In this document: in pieces, positions 24,183 to 33,741 of the stretch
Numbering within the stretch: the first letter of the stretch is position 1
Layout of the letters: every line of letters starts with the position of its first letter
Origin: UMGS1696 sp964457685
GTDB taxonomy: Bacteria > Bacillota > Clostridia > Oscillospirales > CAG-272
Reading direction: 5' to 3'
Length of the DNA: 64,000 nucleotides
Assembly: GCA_964457685.1 (NCBI GenBank)
Contig: CAYWFS010000002.1
Coordinates: 7,266 to 71,265 of the forward strand
Notes under the pieces: generated by a model
Database searches by the model: none
What the model saw: only the letters and a program-made list of their open reading frames with translations
Told to the model about the DNA's origin: nothing
Program-made: the position numbers and the translations under genes

Positions 24183-25305
24183 TGTTGTAATCGCACTCGA
24201 TTCATTCAAGGGTGCGTTGTCCTCATATGATGCAGGAGAAGCGGTAAGACACGGCATATTGAGACGACTTCCGCAATGCAAAACGCAGGTATTCCCTCTC
24301 GGAGACGGTGGTGAGGGTACGGCATACTCTCTTGCTGCCTGTCTCGGCTACGAAAAACGTCATGTAAACGTAACCGACACTCACGGAGACACTGTTGATG
24401 CCGAATATTATGCTTCCGCAGACTCAACATCGGTTGTATTCGATATGTCAAGCTGTGCCGGACTTTCCCACGCAAAGAAGCATTCTCTTGATATAATGCA
24501 CGCATCCACCTACGGAGTCGGAAGTCTTATTGCAAATGCCGTACACGGTGGTGCAAAAGAGATAATAGTATGTCTCGGAGGAAGCGGTACCTCTGACGGC
24601 GGTGCAGGTGCTTTGTCGGTCTTGGGTGTGCGATTTTTCGACAGGCAATGTCATGAAATTATCGAGCGTATATCACCGTCAAATCTTGACAAAATATACT
24701 CTGCCGATATTTCAAACGCAAGTGAGCTACTGAAAAACACAACTACGGTATTGCTTTATGATTCCGCTGTTCCTTTGCTTGGCGAACACGGTGCGGTCAT
24801 GATGTACTCCCGTCAAAAAGGTGCAGATGACTCTTCCCTGCTCTTGCTTGAAGAAAAAATGGCTCACTTTGCGAATGTCATGACCAACGGAGACGCTTCT
24901 ATTGTTTCCGTGGCGGGTGCAGGTGCTGCCGGTGGACTTGGCTTTGGACTATCACTTCTCGGCGGCAAGCTGACAAACGGTGCGGAATACGTCCTCTCGA
25001 AATGCGGATTTGAGGAAGCTGTTTCAAATGCAACTCTCGTTATAACCGGCGAGGGAAAGACAGACTCTCAAACCGCAACGGGTAAGCTTCCGTCGGCTGT
25101 TGCAAAAATCGCTTCCTATCACCATGTTCCGACAATATGCCTCTGCGGTGTAAACGACTCGAATGAATCACTTTACCGTTGTGGAATTACTTCCGTTATT
25201 CAAATAGGAGACAGACCGATGTCGTATGAGAATTCCGTCTCCGAGACTGCACGGCTTCTCGAAAAGTCCGCATTCGACCTTGCGGGAATTATAGAATATC
25301 TGTAA
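24166..25305 (+). CDS. glxK: Glycerate 2-kinase (GlxK/GarK family)
   Basis: Phosphorylates D-glycerate to phosphoglycerate. The start VVIALDSFKGALSS, the GDGGEGTA block, IVCLGGSGTSDGGAG and VITGEGKTDSQTATGK are characteristic of the family; length 379 residues is standard. It feeds glycerate from sugar acids or serine-type compounds into glycolysis. It is the last gene of the lon-to-glxK run and ends at a compound terminator containing a palindromic repeat. No glycerate-producing enzyme is visible nearby. Confidence 0.94.
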   Translation: MKNQTNVVIALDSFKGALSSYDAGEAVRHGILRRLPQCKTQVFPLGDGGEGTAYSLAACLGYEKRHVNVTDTHGDTVDAEYYASADSTSVVFDMSSCAGLSHAKKHSLDIMHASTYGVGSLIANAVHGGAKEIIVCLGGSGTSDGGAGALSVLGVRFFDRQCHEIIERISPSNLDKIYSADISNASELLKNTTTVLLYDSAVPLLGEHGAVMMYSRQKGADDSSLLLLEEKMAHFANVMTNGDASIVSVAGAGAAGGLGFGLSLLGGKLTNGAEYVLSKCGFEEAVSNATLVITGEGKTDSQTATGKLPSAVAKIASYHHVPTICLCGVNDSNESLYRCGITSVIQIGDRPMSYENSVSETARLLEKSAFDLAGIIEYL

Positions 25306-25311
25306 AACAAA

Positions 25312-25418
25312 AACTGACAGAATTTGAAAAAACGAATGAACCGACCACCAAAAGTTAGATCAAAAATCTAACGCTTGGGAGGTCGGTTCACAAACTTCAA
25401 ATCTGTCAGCTTTTTTTA
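25312..25418. terminator. Compound bidirectional terminator between glxK and GH13 gene
   Basis: Outer arms CTGACAG and CTGTCAG, extended by AATTTGAA/TTCAAAT with one bulge, end in a run of seven T at 25411-25417. Nested in the loop is a separate palindromic element (25337-25390). The genes on both sides converge, so it can stop both transcripts. Confidence 0.85.
25337..25390. repeat. Palindromic intergenic element, copy A
   Basis: TGAACCGACC (25337-25346) pairs perfectly with GGTCGGTTCA (25381-25390). Inside are CCAA/TTGG and a GTTAGAT-caaaa-ATCTAAC hairpin. A second, diverged copy lies at 46208-46259 with the same outer arms and the same internal AAAAGT(T/C)AGA core, so this is a small dispersed repeat family and not just a chance stem. 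Confidence 0.8.
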
Positions 25419-27335
25419 TTCAATTGTAAGCTTCGTTTCGGTCGGGCATTTTATATATGCGGCAGAACCGTTTTGAATTTCAAATTCTTTTCCGCATTTT
25501 CCGTAAATAAGCTCAACAGCAGCTTCACTGAGCTTTACACGCATATCCTTGTCACGGCAGGCACAAACTATTATCTTGTAACCATTATCTTCCGAATAAG
25601 GAGTGCGTTCATACACAAAATGATGCTCGTCAAGCTCCGTTATTGCGAAAACACCGTCATAAAACAGCTTTTCTTCACTTCTTATGCTACCGATTTTTCT
25701 GTAGAACGCAAGAAGCTCTTCATCCATATTACTCCACGGAAACGGCATACGGCAGAACGGGTCACGGTATCCCTCAACTCCGACTTCATCGCCGTAGAAA
25801 ACGCAAGGAACCCCCGGAAGTCCCGCAATTATCGCATATGCAAGTGTGAGCAGATTTTTTGCCGTCTCACGTCTTTCCTTTGTCATGCGTAATGTCGAAA
25901 GCTCAAGGTTTGTTTTGTCTCCGCAGTCTTCACCGCCGAGTATCGTCAAAATTCGTTCCGTATCATGAGTTCCGAGAAAATTCATCAGATTATCGGAGGT
26001 GCGTTTCGGGTATCTGCGATAAAGTCCCTCACTGTTTTTTCGCATAAGCTCGAAATTGCCGTTTTTTACATATTCTATGACGGCACTTCTGAGAGGATAA
26101 TTCATCACGGAATCAAGCTCGTCACCGTATAGATAGCCTCTGCGATTGCCGTAGCTTACCTTATCGGATGCGTCCTCCCATACCTCGCCGATTATAACTC
26201 CGTCCTCTGAGCTTTTCTTCACGGCAGAGCGAAACTCACGCAGGAAATCCTCGTCAAGCTCATCCGCTACATCGAGTCTCCAGCCCGAAACTCCCTTTTT
26301 CATCCATTTTTCGACAACGCTGTTACAAATAAACGAACGGAAATCCGTATTTTTCCCGTTCACCCTCGGAAGTATTTTGACCCCCCACCAACATTCGTAG
26401 TCATCGGGAAAATCACGGAACATATACCAATCGTAATACGGTGATTTTTCCGATTGATATGCACCGAGAGAGTCATAGTTTCCGTCCTTGTTGAAGTAAA
26501 TGCTGTCGGCTCCTGTATGATTGAAAACTCCGTCGAGAATTACGTCAATACCACGTTTCTTTGCCTTTTCGCACAGTTCTGCAAGTGCTTCGTCTCCACC
26601 GAACATCTCGTCAACGCTGAGATAATCCGCTGTATCGTACTTGTGGTTTGAATATGCGTCAAAAACCGGAGAAAGATATATCGTTTTTGTCCCGAGTGAG
26701 GATATATAGTCAAGCTTATCCGCTATTCCGTACAAATCTCCGCCGAAGAACACGTTATTCGCAACCTCTGCCCCCGGATACTCTCCGAATTGAGGAATTC
26801 CGCTATTCCAATCCTCGTCAAGCACAGCACAGTCTTTGACACCGCACCTACCGCTTCTTTTGAATCTGTCCACGAAAATATGGTACACGATTCCTTCGGT
26901 AAAGGCTTTTGAGGTTTTGTATTCGCTTTTGTATATGAGAAGCTGTCTTTCTCCCTCTCCATTTTCAAGAGGAGTCAGTCTTGTCACACCTTCTCCGCCG
27001 AGCATGATTTCACTTTCTTCGGTCTCGAGGAGATAGTGGTAATAAAACAGTCCGCATTCCCCATCCCACCTTTGAGTAAGACTTGAAAAATCAAATGTCA
27101 AGTCAAAGTTTCCGTCCTCCGACTTTTCCATCGGAAATGACATCCGCACCTCGTTTTGTGAATTCCACGCATCCTTGTGAATCACTATGCTTGCCGCCTT
27201 AATCTCACGGTCGCATTCCTCTATATCAAGCGTGAACATTACACGGCTTGTTTCGGCAAATGCTCCGAACGGTGAGCAGTCACGCATATTTACAAGGTCG
27301 AGCTTCAGCTCATTTGCTATTATTGCTTCACTCAT
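25416..27335 (-). CDS. GH13 alpha-amylase-family glycosidase (neopullulanase/cyclomaltodextrinase-like)
   Basis: Hydrolyses alpha-1,4 (possibly alpha-1,6) glucans. The order is an N-terminal beta-sandwich (about 1-140), the (beta/alpha)8 barrel with LDGVFNHTG, nucleophile Asp355 in GWRLDVADE, acid/base Glu384 in IIGEVWED and His457-Asp458 in FLGTHDTER, then a C-terminal beta domain. At 639 residues and with no signal peptide it is an intracellular enzyme, fitting breakdown of glycogen or imported maltodextrins. It starts 8 bases after glgP and is the last gene of the glycogen cluster. No strong ribosome site is seen, so translational coupling is likely. Confidence 0.92.
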   Translation of the reverse strand: MSEAIIANELKLDLVNMRDCSPFGAFAETSRVMFTLDIEECDREIKAASIVIHKDAWNSQNEVRMSFPMEKSEDGNFDLTFDFSSLTQRWDGECGLFYYHYLLETEESEIMLGGEGVTRLTPLENGEGERQLLIYKSEYKTSKAFTEGIVYHIFVDRFKRSGRCGVKDCAVLDEDWNSGIPQFGEYPGAEVANNVFFGGDLYGIADKLDYISSLGTKTIYLSPVFDAYSNHKYDTADYLSVDEMFGGDEALAELCEKAKKRGIDVILDGVFNHTGADSIYFNKDGNYDSLGAYQSEKSPYYDWYMFRDFPDDYECWWGVKILPRVNGKNTDFRSFICNSVVEKWMKKGVSGWRLDVADELDEDFLREFRSAVKKSSEDGVIIGEVWEDASDKVSYGNRRGYLYGDELDSVMNYPLRSAVIEYVKNGNFELMRKNSEGLYRRYPKRTSDNLMNFLGTHDTERILTILGGEDCGDKTNLELSTLRMTKERRETAKNLLTLAYAIIAGLPGVPCVFYGDEVGVEGYRDPFCRMPFPWSNMDEELLAFYRKIGSIRSEEKLFYDGVFAITELDEHHFVYERTPYSEDNGYKIIVCACRDKDMRVKLSEAAVELIYGKCGKEFEIQNGSAAYIKCPTETKLTIE

Positions 27336-27343
27336 TACCGAAA

Positions 27344-29812
27344 TTATTTAACAGGCTCTATGTGCCAAATATTCTTAGCGTATTCTCTGATGCTTCTGTC
27401 AGAGGAGAAGAAACCTGCGGACGCAATGTTGATGAGCGATTTCTTCAGCCATACATATTCGTCACGGTAGGTGTTTATCATCTTTCCGTAAACATTCATA
27501 TATGAGTCATAGTCAGCAAGGCACATATACGGGTCTGCTACACCGTGACTGTAGAGGAAGTAGTTGACCATAGAACCAAAACGATTTCCGGCAAAATCTC
27601 CGCCGAGTCTGTCAACGGCAGCCTTTAATCTGTCGCTGGAGTTGTAGTAATGAAGTGAAGAATATCCACGTCTCCAAAGGTCGTCAACCTCATGTGATCT
27701 GAGACCGAAGATAAAGATATTATCGTCTCCTCCTACCTTTTCTCTTATCTCGACATTCGCTCCGTCCATAGTTCCGATTGTCAATGCACCGTTTACCATG
27801 AATTTCATGCATCCGGTTCCGCTTGCTTCCTTTCCGGCAAGAGAGATTTGCTCACTGATGTCACTGGCAGGCATAAGAACCTCAGCCATGGAAACATTAT
27901 AGTCCTCTGCGTAAACGACACGGATAATATCACGAACCTTCGGGTCGCTGTCTATTTCCTTGCCTATCGCCCAAATAAGCTTGATTATATCCTTTGCCAT
28001 GTAATATCCGGGGGCAGCCTTACCGCCGAATATAAATGTTGTGGGAGTATAGTCTCCGTTCGGATTTGACTTTATTTCGTTATAGAGTGTAACTATCTTA
28101 AGGACATTGAGAAGCTGTCTCTTATACTCGTGCATTCTCTTTACCTGAACGTCGAATACGGAGTTTACGTCAAGCTTTACTCCCGTCTTGTTGAAATAAT
28201 ACTTAGCGAAATTGAGTTTGTTTTCGGCCTTAATTGCGGCAAGTCTGTCAAGCATGGATTTGTCATCCGCATACTTTTTAAGTCCTTCGAGCTTTTCAAA
28301 ATCGTGTCTGTAATCACAGCCTATGGTTTCGTCAAGGAGAGAGGTAAGACCCTTATTTGAGTTACAGAGCCATCTACGCATTGCGATACCGTTGGTTACG
28401 TTTGTAAACTTATACGGCATTGCCTTGTAGTAATCGTGGAACACACCGTTTTTGAGGATTTCGGAGTGAAGTGCGGATACACCGTTTACCGTATGAGATG
28501 CCGCAACGCTGAGGTTCGCCATTCTTACCTGAGAATATCCGACTATAGCCATACGGGAAATTCTGTCCCAGTCTCCGGGATACATTGTCCAGAGGTCGGC
28601 ACAAAGTCTGCGGTTTATCTCCTCGATAATCATATAAAGTCTGGGGAGACGGAGCTTGAAGAGGTATACATTCCATGTTTCGAGAGCCTCGGGAAGAACT
28701 GTGTGGTTTGTATAAGACACAACTCTTGTAACAACGGACCAAGCCGCTTCCCATGAATAGTTGTATACGTCCATGAGAATACGCATAAGCTCGGGAATGC
28801 AAAGTGCGGGGTGAGTATCGTTTATGTGGATAGCAACCTTTTCCGCAAAATTACCGAGAGTACCGTAAGCTGCAAGGTGGTCTGCGATTATGCTCTGAAG
28901 TGAAGCGGAAACAAGGAAATACTGCTGTGTAAGTCTGAGAAGCTTACCCTCGTCATGGTCATCCGAGGGATAAAGCACCTTTGAAATTACCTCGGCATTG
29001 GAAGCCTCCTGAATAGCCTTGAAATACTGTCCCTGCGAGAAGAGGTTCATATTAAAGCTCTTTGTATCGACAGCTTTCCAAAGTCTGAGAACGCTTACAG
29101 CCTTAGAATCGGCACCTGAAATCATCATATCGTAAGGTACAGCACGAACCGTATCATAGTTTTCGTATGTTATGGAGCATTTGCCGTTTTCCCATGTTTC
29201 GTTTACGCTGCCGCCGAGTCTTATATCAAAGGTCTTGTCGGTTCTGGGAACAAGCCATGTTTCACCGACATCCATCCATGAATCGGGAAGCTCAACCTGG
29301 TTACCGTCTATGATTCTCTGCTTGAAGAAGCCGTACTCATAGCATATCGAGAAGCCTGTTGCAGCGTAGTCGAGAGATGTAAGTGAATCCATAAAGCAAG
29401 CCGCAAGTCTGCCGAGACCGCCGTTACCGAGACCCGGGTCAGGTTCAAGCTCATATATACGGTCGAGGTCATAGCCTATTTCCGAAAGAGCCTCTCTGTA
29501 CTGCTCCGCAAGTCCGAGGTTCATTATATTGTTTTTGAGCTGGCATCCGACAAGGAATTCCATGCACATATAATAAACTCTCTTGGGGTGAGTTTTCTTT
29601 ATTTCATCGTGGAAATACGAGCGTTTTGTTGTGAGAATATCTCTTACGGATCTGATAACCGCACCGAGAATCTGTTTTTCGCTTGCTTCCTCGGGAGTTA
29701 CTCCGAAATAGCTGACAAGCTTTGTTTCTATGCTTTCCTTTACGTCTGCGGAGGTGAGAGTTTTTAAAATTTCCTTGTCCGCAAAAGACTTTCCTTCTAT
29801 CTTATTATCCAT
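27344..29812 (-). CDS. glgP: Glycogen/maltodextrin phosphorylase
   Basis: Releases glucose-1-phosphate from alpha-1,4-glucan using phosphate and pyridoxal phosphate. The PLP-lysine block EASGTGCMKFMVNGAL is present, along with NGGLGRLAACFMDSL near residue 125 and HINDTHPAL. Length of 822 residues is standard. It lies 88 bases behind glgA on the minus strand, with GGAG 6 bases before ATG 29812. Confidence 0.97.
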   Translation of the reverse strand: MDNKIEGKSFADKEILKTLTSADVKESIETKLVSYFGVTPEEASEKQILGAVIRSVRDILTTKRSYFHDEIKKTHPKRVYYMCMEFLVGCQLKNNIMNLGLAEQYREALSEIGYDLDRIYELEPDPGLGNGGLGRLAACFMDSLTSLDYAATGFSICYEYGFFKQRIIDGNQVELPDSWMDVGETWLVPRTDKTFDIRLGGSVNETWENGKCSITYENYDTVRAVPYDMMISGADSKAVSVLRLWKAVDTKSFNMNLFSQGQYFKAIQEASNAEVISKVLYPSDDHDEGKLLRLTQQYFLVSASLQSIIADHLAAYGTLGNFAEKVAIHINDTHPALCIPELMRILMDVYNYSWEAAWSVVTRVVSYTNHTVLPEALETWNVYLFKLRLPRLYMIIEEINRRLCADLWTMYPGDWDRISRMAIVGYSQVRMANLSVAASHTVNGVSALHSEILKNGVFHDYYKAMPYKFTNVTNGIAMRRWLCNSNKGLTSLLDETIGCDYRHDFEKLEGLKKYADDKSMLDRLAAIKAENKLNFAKYYFNKTGVKLDVNSVFDVQVKRMHEYKRQLLNVLKIVTLYNEIKSNPNGDYTPTTFIFGGKAAPGYYMAKDIIKLIWAIGKEIDSDPKVRDIIRVVYAEDYNVSMAEVLMPASDISEQISLAGKEASGTGCMKFMVNGALTIGTMDGANVEIREKVGGDDNIFIFGLRSHEVDDLWRRGYSSLHYYNSSDRLKAAVDRLGGDFAGNRFGSMVNYFLYSHGVADPYMCLADYDSYMNVYGKMINTYRDEYVWLKKSLINIASAGFFSSDRSIREYAKNIWHIEPVK

Positions 29813-29900
29813 ATTTAACTCCGTTATTTTTTATACAAAAATTCAGCGTAGTTTAAATTCAAGTGAAGTCAAACCACGCTAAAATTTTAACAAGAATATT

Positions 29901-31340
29901 TTACATCATATCCTTATAAATATCAATGTATTTTTTAGCCGAAACATCCCATGAAAAATCAACGTTCATAACATTTTTCACTAATTCTGCCCATTTTGCC
30001 GTCTCATGATACATACTAATTGCATAATTTATAACGTGCATCATATCATGTGCATTATAATTCTCGAACGAGAAGCCGTTGCCGCTTCCGTCGTATTCGT
30101 TATACGGCTTTATAGTGTCCGCAAGACCTCCGCAGGCTCTGACTATCGGCACTGTACCGTATCTTGAAGCTATCATCTGCGAAAGACCGCACGGCTCACT
30201 CTTTGAGGGCATAAGGAACAAATCGGCTCCTGCGTAAAATTTCTTCGAGAGGCTCTTGTTAAACTCAAATTTTACGCATACCTGCTTCGGGTATTTAGCG
30301 GCAAGGTCTCTGAAATAATTCTCAAGCTCACGTTCACCTGTTCCGAGAAGAACGAACTGAACATCATTGTTTACGATTATTTCTTCGAGAACGCATCTTA
30401 CAAGGTCAAAACCCTTATGTGAGGCAAGTCTCGAAACCATTGCGATAACCGGTGTTTCCGGTTTTTCTTCAAATCCCGCAAGACGCTGAAGAACCGCTTT
30501 ATCGACAGCCTTTCCGCTCATATCCTCCGTTGAATAGTTTTCGGTAATATCGGGGTCAGTGGAAGGGTCATAATATCCGACATCTATTCCGTTTACGATG
30601 CCGGTAAGCTTGCCTTCTGCGTCAGCCTGTCTGAGAATATGGTGAAGTCCGCTTCCGTAATATTCAGTGAGTATCTCCTTTGAGTAAGTACGGCTTACGG
30701 TATTTACCTTATCGGCACAAACCACCGCACCTTTTAAGAGGTTGATATTTCCGTTATACTCAACTATTCCTCTGTCCCAAGCGGCAAGCTCAAAGACATC
30801 GGAGAGTATATTGAAGTCAAATACACCCTGGTAATCGATGTTGTGTATCGTAAACAACGCACGGATATTTCTGTATTCGTCAATGTGAGAATATTTTCTC
30901 TTTAAATAGATAACGGAAAGTGCGGTCTGCCAGTCATTTGCGTGAAGAACATCGGGATAGAAGTTCATTGCCGCCATAAGCTCGAGTATGCACTTTGAGA
31001 AGAACGCAAATCTCTCGCCGTCATCATAATTTCCGTAAGGTGTTTCTCTGTCAAAATAGTAAAGGTTGTCGATAAAATAGAAAGTAATGTTATTCTTTAC
31101 TATTTTCCAGATTCCGCAGTACTGATTTCTCCATGAAAGTCTTACATTCATTTCGCAAACCAGTTCAAGCTCCTCCGCAAACTTGTCACGGATAGAGGGA
31201 TACAGCGGAATTACAACTCTTACATCGGATTTTTCTCCGAGAACACCCGAGACAGCCTTGGGAAGTGCTCCTACAACGTCCGCAAGTCCGCCTGTCGATA
31301 TATAAGGAAGAGCCTCAGAGGCAGCATATAATATTTTCAT
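29901..31340 (-). CDS. glgA: Glycogen synthase (GT5, ADP-glucose)
   Basis: Transfers glucose from ADP-glucose to growing glycogen. The N-terminal loop reads YISTGGLADVVGALPKA: the usual KTGG lysine (Lys15 in the E. coli enzyme) is Ser15 here. The C-terminal domain keeps AMVSRLASHKGFDLV and LMPSKSEPCGLSQM with the catalytic Glu. Length of 479 residues is normal. glgD ends 17 bases upstream, so the two are co-transcribed. Confidence 0.96.
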   Translation of the reverse strand: MKILYAASEALPYISTGGLADVVGALPKAVSGVLGEKSDVRVVIPLYPSIRDKFAEELELVCEMNVRLSWRNQYCGIWKIVKNNITFYFIDNLYYFDRETPYGNYDDGERFAFFSKCILELMAAMNFYPDVLHANDWQTALSVIYLKRKYSHIDEYRNIRALFTIHNIDYQGVFDFNILSDVFELAAWDRGIVEYNGNINLLKGAVVCADKVNTVSRTYSKEILTEYYGSGLHHILRQADAEGKLTGIVNGIDVGYYDPSTDPDITENYSTEDMSGKAVDKAVLQRLAGFEEKPETPVIAMVSRLASHKGFDLVRCVLEEIIVNNDVQFVLLGTGERELENYFRDLAAKYPKQVCVKFEFNKSLSKKFYAGADLFLMPSKSEPCGLSQMIASRYGTVPIVRACGGLADTIKPYNEYDGSGNGFSFENYNAHDMMHVINYAISMYHETAKWAELVKNVMNVDFSWDVSAKKYIDIYKDMM

Positions 31341-31357
31341 GGTCTTTCACCTCGTAA

Positions 31358-32491
31358 TTAAAGCATTTTTCCTTTCGCTACATAGAACGGCTGAACATCC
31401 GCACCGCAAAGCATACGACCGTCTCTCAGCACTACATTTTTGTCTGTGATAACGTAATTGAGGAACGCACCGTCACCGACTATTGTATCCTGCATGAGAA
31501 TGCTGTTCTTTACCGTAGCGTTCTTACCTACCTTTACCCCTCTGAATATGATGGAGTTTTCAACAGTTCCCTCGATGTATGAACCATCCGCAACCATTGA
31601 ATTTTTTATGCTGGATTTATCGCTGTAGTATGTGGGAGTCGAGTTTCTTACCTTTGTGTAAACGGGTCTGTTGTCTACGTTAAACAGAGTCTCACGAGCC
31701 TTTGCATTTGAAAGAAGCTCCATGCTGTGCTGATAATAATCGAGGAACGATGAGATACAAGCGAAATAGCCGTCGTATCTGTAAACTCTGTAGTTAAGCT
31801 CCTTGTAATTCTTTGCGAGAATATCTCTTGACAGGCTCTTGTAGTCATGTGCTATTGCGTCTGTTACAAACTGTCTGAGATAGGATGTGTTTACAACTAC
31901 CATATTGAGCGATATATCTGCTGTTCCCTCAAAATCTGTGGGATAAACAAGTACATCTGTAATTCTTCCGCTTTCGTCGGACTTAAGTATTGTGTTTGCC
32001 TTTGCTTTTTCACGGCTAAGCTCAAAGCTCTTTACCGCAAATGTCATATCAGCACCGCTCTTTTTGTGATACTCTATCATATCGTTGAAATCCACGTTGC
32101 AGATAACATCGCAGTCTGAAAGAACCACATATTCGTCCGTAATATGGCTGATATAGTAGTTTACGCTTTTCAGAGCCTCAAGACGGGTTGTGTAAAGTGA
32201 GTTTACGTTGTTTGCATATGCGGTGATATACGGAGGAAGTATTTTGATACCGCCCGAACGTCTTGCAAGGTCCCAGTCCTTACCTGAGCCTATATGGTCC
32301 ATGAGAGACTGATAATTATAGTGAGTTATTACGCTGATATTATATATATCGGAGTTTACCATATTGGAAAGCGTGAAGTCGATAAAACGGTAACGGCAAG
32401 CAAAGGGGATGGACGCTACTGTACGGCGAGCTGTTAATTCCGGTATGTTATTATCATGGATATTTGAAAAAATAATTCCTGTTGCTGACAT
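31358..32491 (-). CDS. glgD: Glucose-1-phosphate adenylyltransferase subunit GlgD
   Basis: Second subunit of ADP-glucose pyrophosphorylase, typical of Firmicutes. It aligns with GlgC over the nucleotidyltransferase fold (RFIDFTLSNMVNSDIYNISV) and the C-terminal left-handed beta-helix (SYIEGTVENSIIFRGVKVG), but lacks the nucleotide-binding GGxGxRL loop, the start reading TGIIFSNIHD. It is therefore expected to be non-catalytic and to stimulate GlgC. It follows glgC by 27 bases. Confidence 0.95.
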   Translation of the reverse strand: MSATGIIFSNIHDNNIPELTARRTVASIPFACRYRFIDFTLSNMVNSDIYNISVITHYNYQSLMDHIGSGKDWDLARRSGGIKILPPYITAYANNVNSLYTTRLEALKSVNYYISHITDEYVVLSDCDVICNVDFNDMIEYHKKSGADMTFAVKSFELSREKAKANTILKSDESGRITDVLVYPTDFEGTADISLNMVVVNTSYLRQFVTDAIAHDYKSLSRDILAKNYKELNYRVYRYDGYFACISSFLDYYQHSMELLSNAKARETLFNVDNRPVYTKVRNSTPTYYSDKSSIKNSMVADGSYIEGTVENSIIFRGVKVGKNATVKNSILMQDTIVGDGAFLNYVITDKNVVLRDGRMLCGADVQPFYVAKGKML

Positions 32492-32518
32492 TATTATGTT
32501 TCCTTTCTTTGCCGTAAT

Positions 32519-33727
32519 TTACGCTTTTTTATTCTTTTCGAGCCATTCTTCGTTGACCATTTCTCCGCCGGATACATTGGTTCCGGGTGAAAGCTTGAGT
32601 CCCGAGCCGATGACTGTTATATTTTCGCTTGCACTCTTTGTTCTTCCGATAACAGAGCCTGCACCTATTTCGGTATCGCTGTCGATTATCGAGTAGTTGA
32701 TTGTCGTACCCTCACTGATGGTTACATTCTTCATTATGATGGAATCCTTGATGTATGCACCTCTCGACACCTTAACTCCGCTTGCAAGCACGGAATTTTC
32801 GACAATGCCCTCAATATTGCAACCCTCTGTTATGAGAGAATTGGAAATTTTTGCATAATCTCCGATAAAGTGCGGCGGGTCGGAATAGTTTCTGGAAAGG
32901 ATTCTCCATGAGCGGTCTCTGAGGTTGAACTTCGGACTCTCTCCGATAAGATCCATATTTGCTTCCCAGAGTGACTGAATTGTTCCGACATCCTTCCAAT
33001 ATCCGCTGAAAGGATATGCGTACATTTTGCAGCCGTCTGCGAGCATTTTCGGGATGATATTCTTACCGAAGTCCTTGGAAGAATTCGGATCCGCTTCATC
33101 CTCAACAAGGTACTTTACGAGAAGCTCTCTGTTGAATATATAGATACCCATTGAAGCCTTTGTGCTTTTCGGTTGCTTCGGCTTTTCTTCAAATTCGAGG
33201 ATTCTCATTTCATCATCGGTATTCATGATTCCGAAACGGCTTGCTTCCTCGAGAGATACTTCAAGCACCGCTATTGTACAATCGGCTCCCGTTGCTTTAT
33301 GTGCTTCAAGCATCTTTTCGTAGTCCATTTTGTAAATATGGTCACCCGACAGAATAAGCACATAATCGCAGTTATATCTGTTAATAAAATCTATATTCTG
33401 ATAGATAGCATTTGCGGTACCCTTATACCAGTCGGCACCGTTTTTTGCCTGATACGGCGGAAGAACAGTAACTCCTCCCTGAACTCTGTCGAGATCCCAC
33501 GGTTCACCGCTTCCTATGTATTCGTTAAGCACAAGAGGCTGATACTGTGTCAGAACTCCGACGGTATATATTCCGGAATTAACGCAGTTTGACAGAGGAA
33601 AGTCGATAATTCTGTATTTTCCTCCGAACGGTACTGCGGGTTTAGCTGTTTTCTCGGTAAGTGTATATAGTCTGCTGCCTTGTCCGCCTGCAAGAAGCAT
33701 AGCTACGCATTCCTGTTTTTTAAACAT
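32519..33727 (-). CDS. glgC: Glucose-1-phosphate adenylyltransferase catalytic subunit
   Basis: Makes ADP-glucose, the committed step of glycogen synthesis. The catalytic loop LLAGGQGSRLYTLTEKTAKP is intact, followed by GGKYRIIDFPLSNCVNSG, LSGDHIYKMDY and FEEKPKQPKS. The C-terminal beta-helix hexapeptide repeats are visible. Start ATG 33727 has GGAGG 5 bases upstream; the reading from 33745 is not supported by a ribosome site. It lies 14 bases after glgB and 27 before glgD. Confidence 0.97.
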   Translation of the reverse strand: MFKKQECVAMLLAGGQGSRLYTLTEKTAKPAVPFGGKYRIIDFPLSNCVNSGIYTVGVLTQYQPLVLNEYIGSGEPWDLDRVQGGVTVLPPYQAKNGADWYKGTANAIYQNIDFINRYNCDYVLILSGDHIYKMDYEKMLEAHKATGADCTIAVLEVSLEEASRFGIMNTDDEMRILEFEEKPKQPKSTKASMGIYIFNRELLVKYLVEDEADPNSSKDFGKNIIPKMLADGCKMYAYPFSGYWKDVGTIQSLWEANMDLIGESPKFNLRDRSWRILSRNYSDPPHFIGDYAKISNSLITEGCNIEGIVENSVLASGVKVSRGAYIKDSIIMKNVTISEGTTINYSIIDSDTEIGAGSVIGRTKSASENITVIGSGLKLSPGTNVSGGEMVNEEWLEKNKKA

Positions 33728-33741
33728 ATCTTCCTCCAAAA

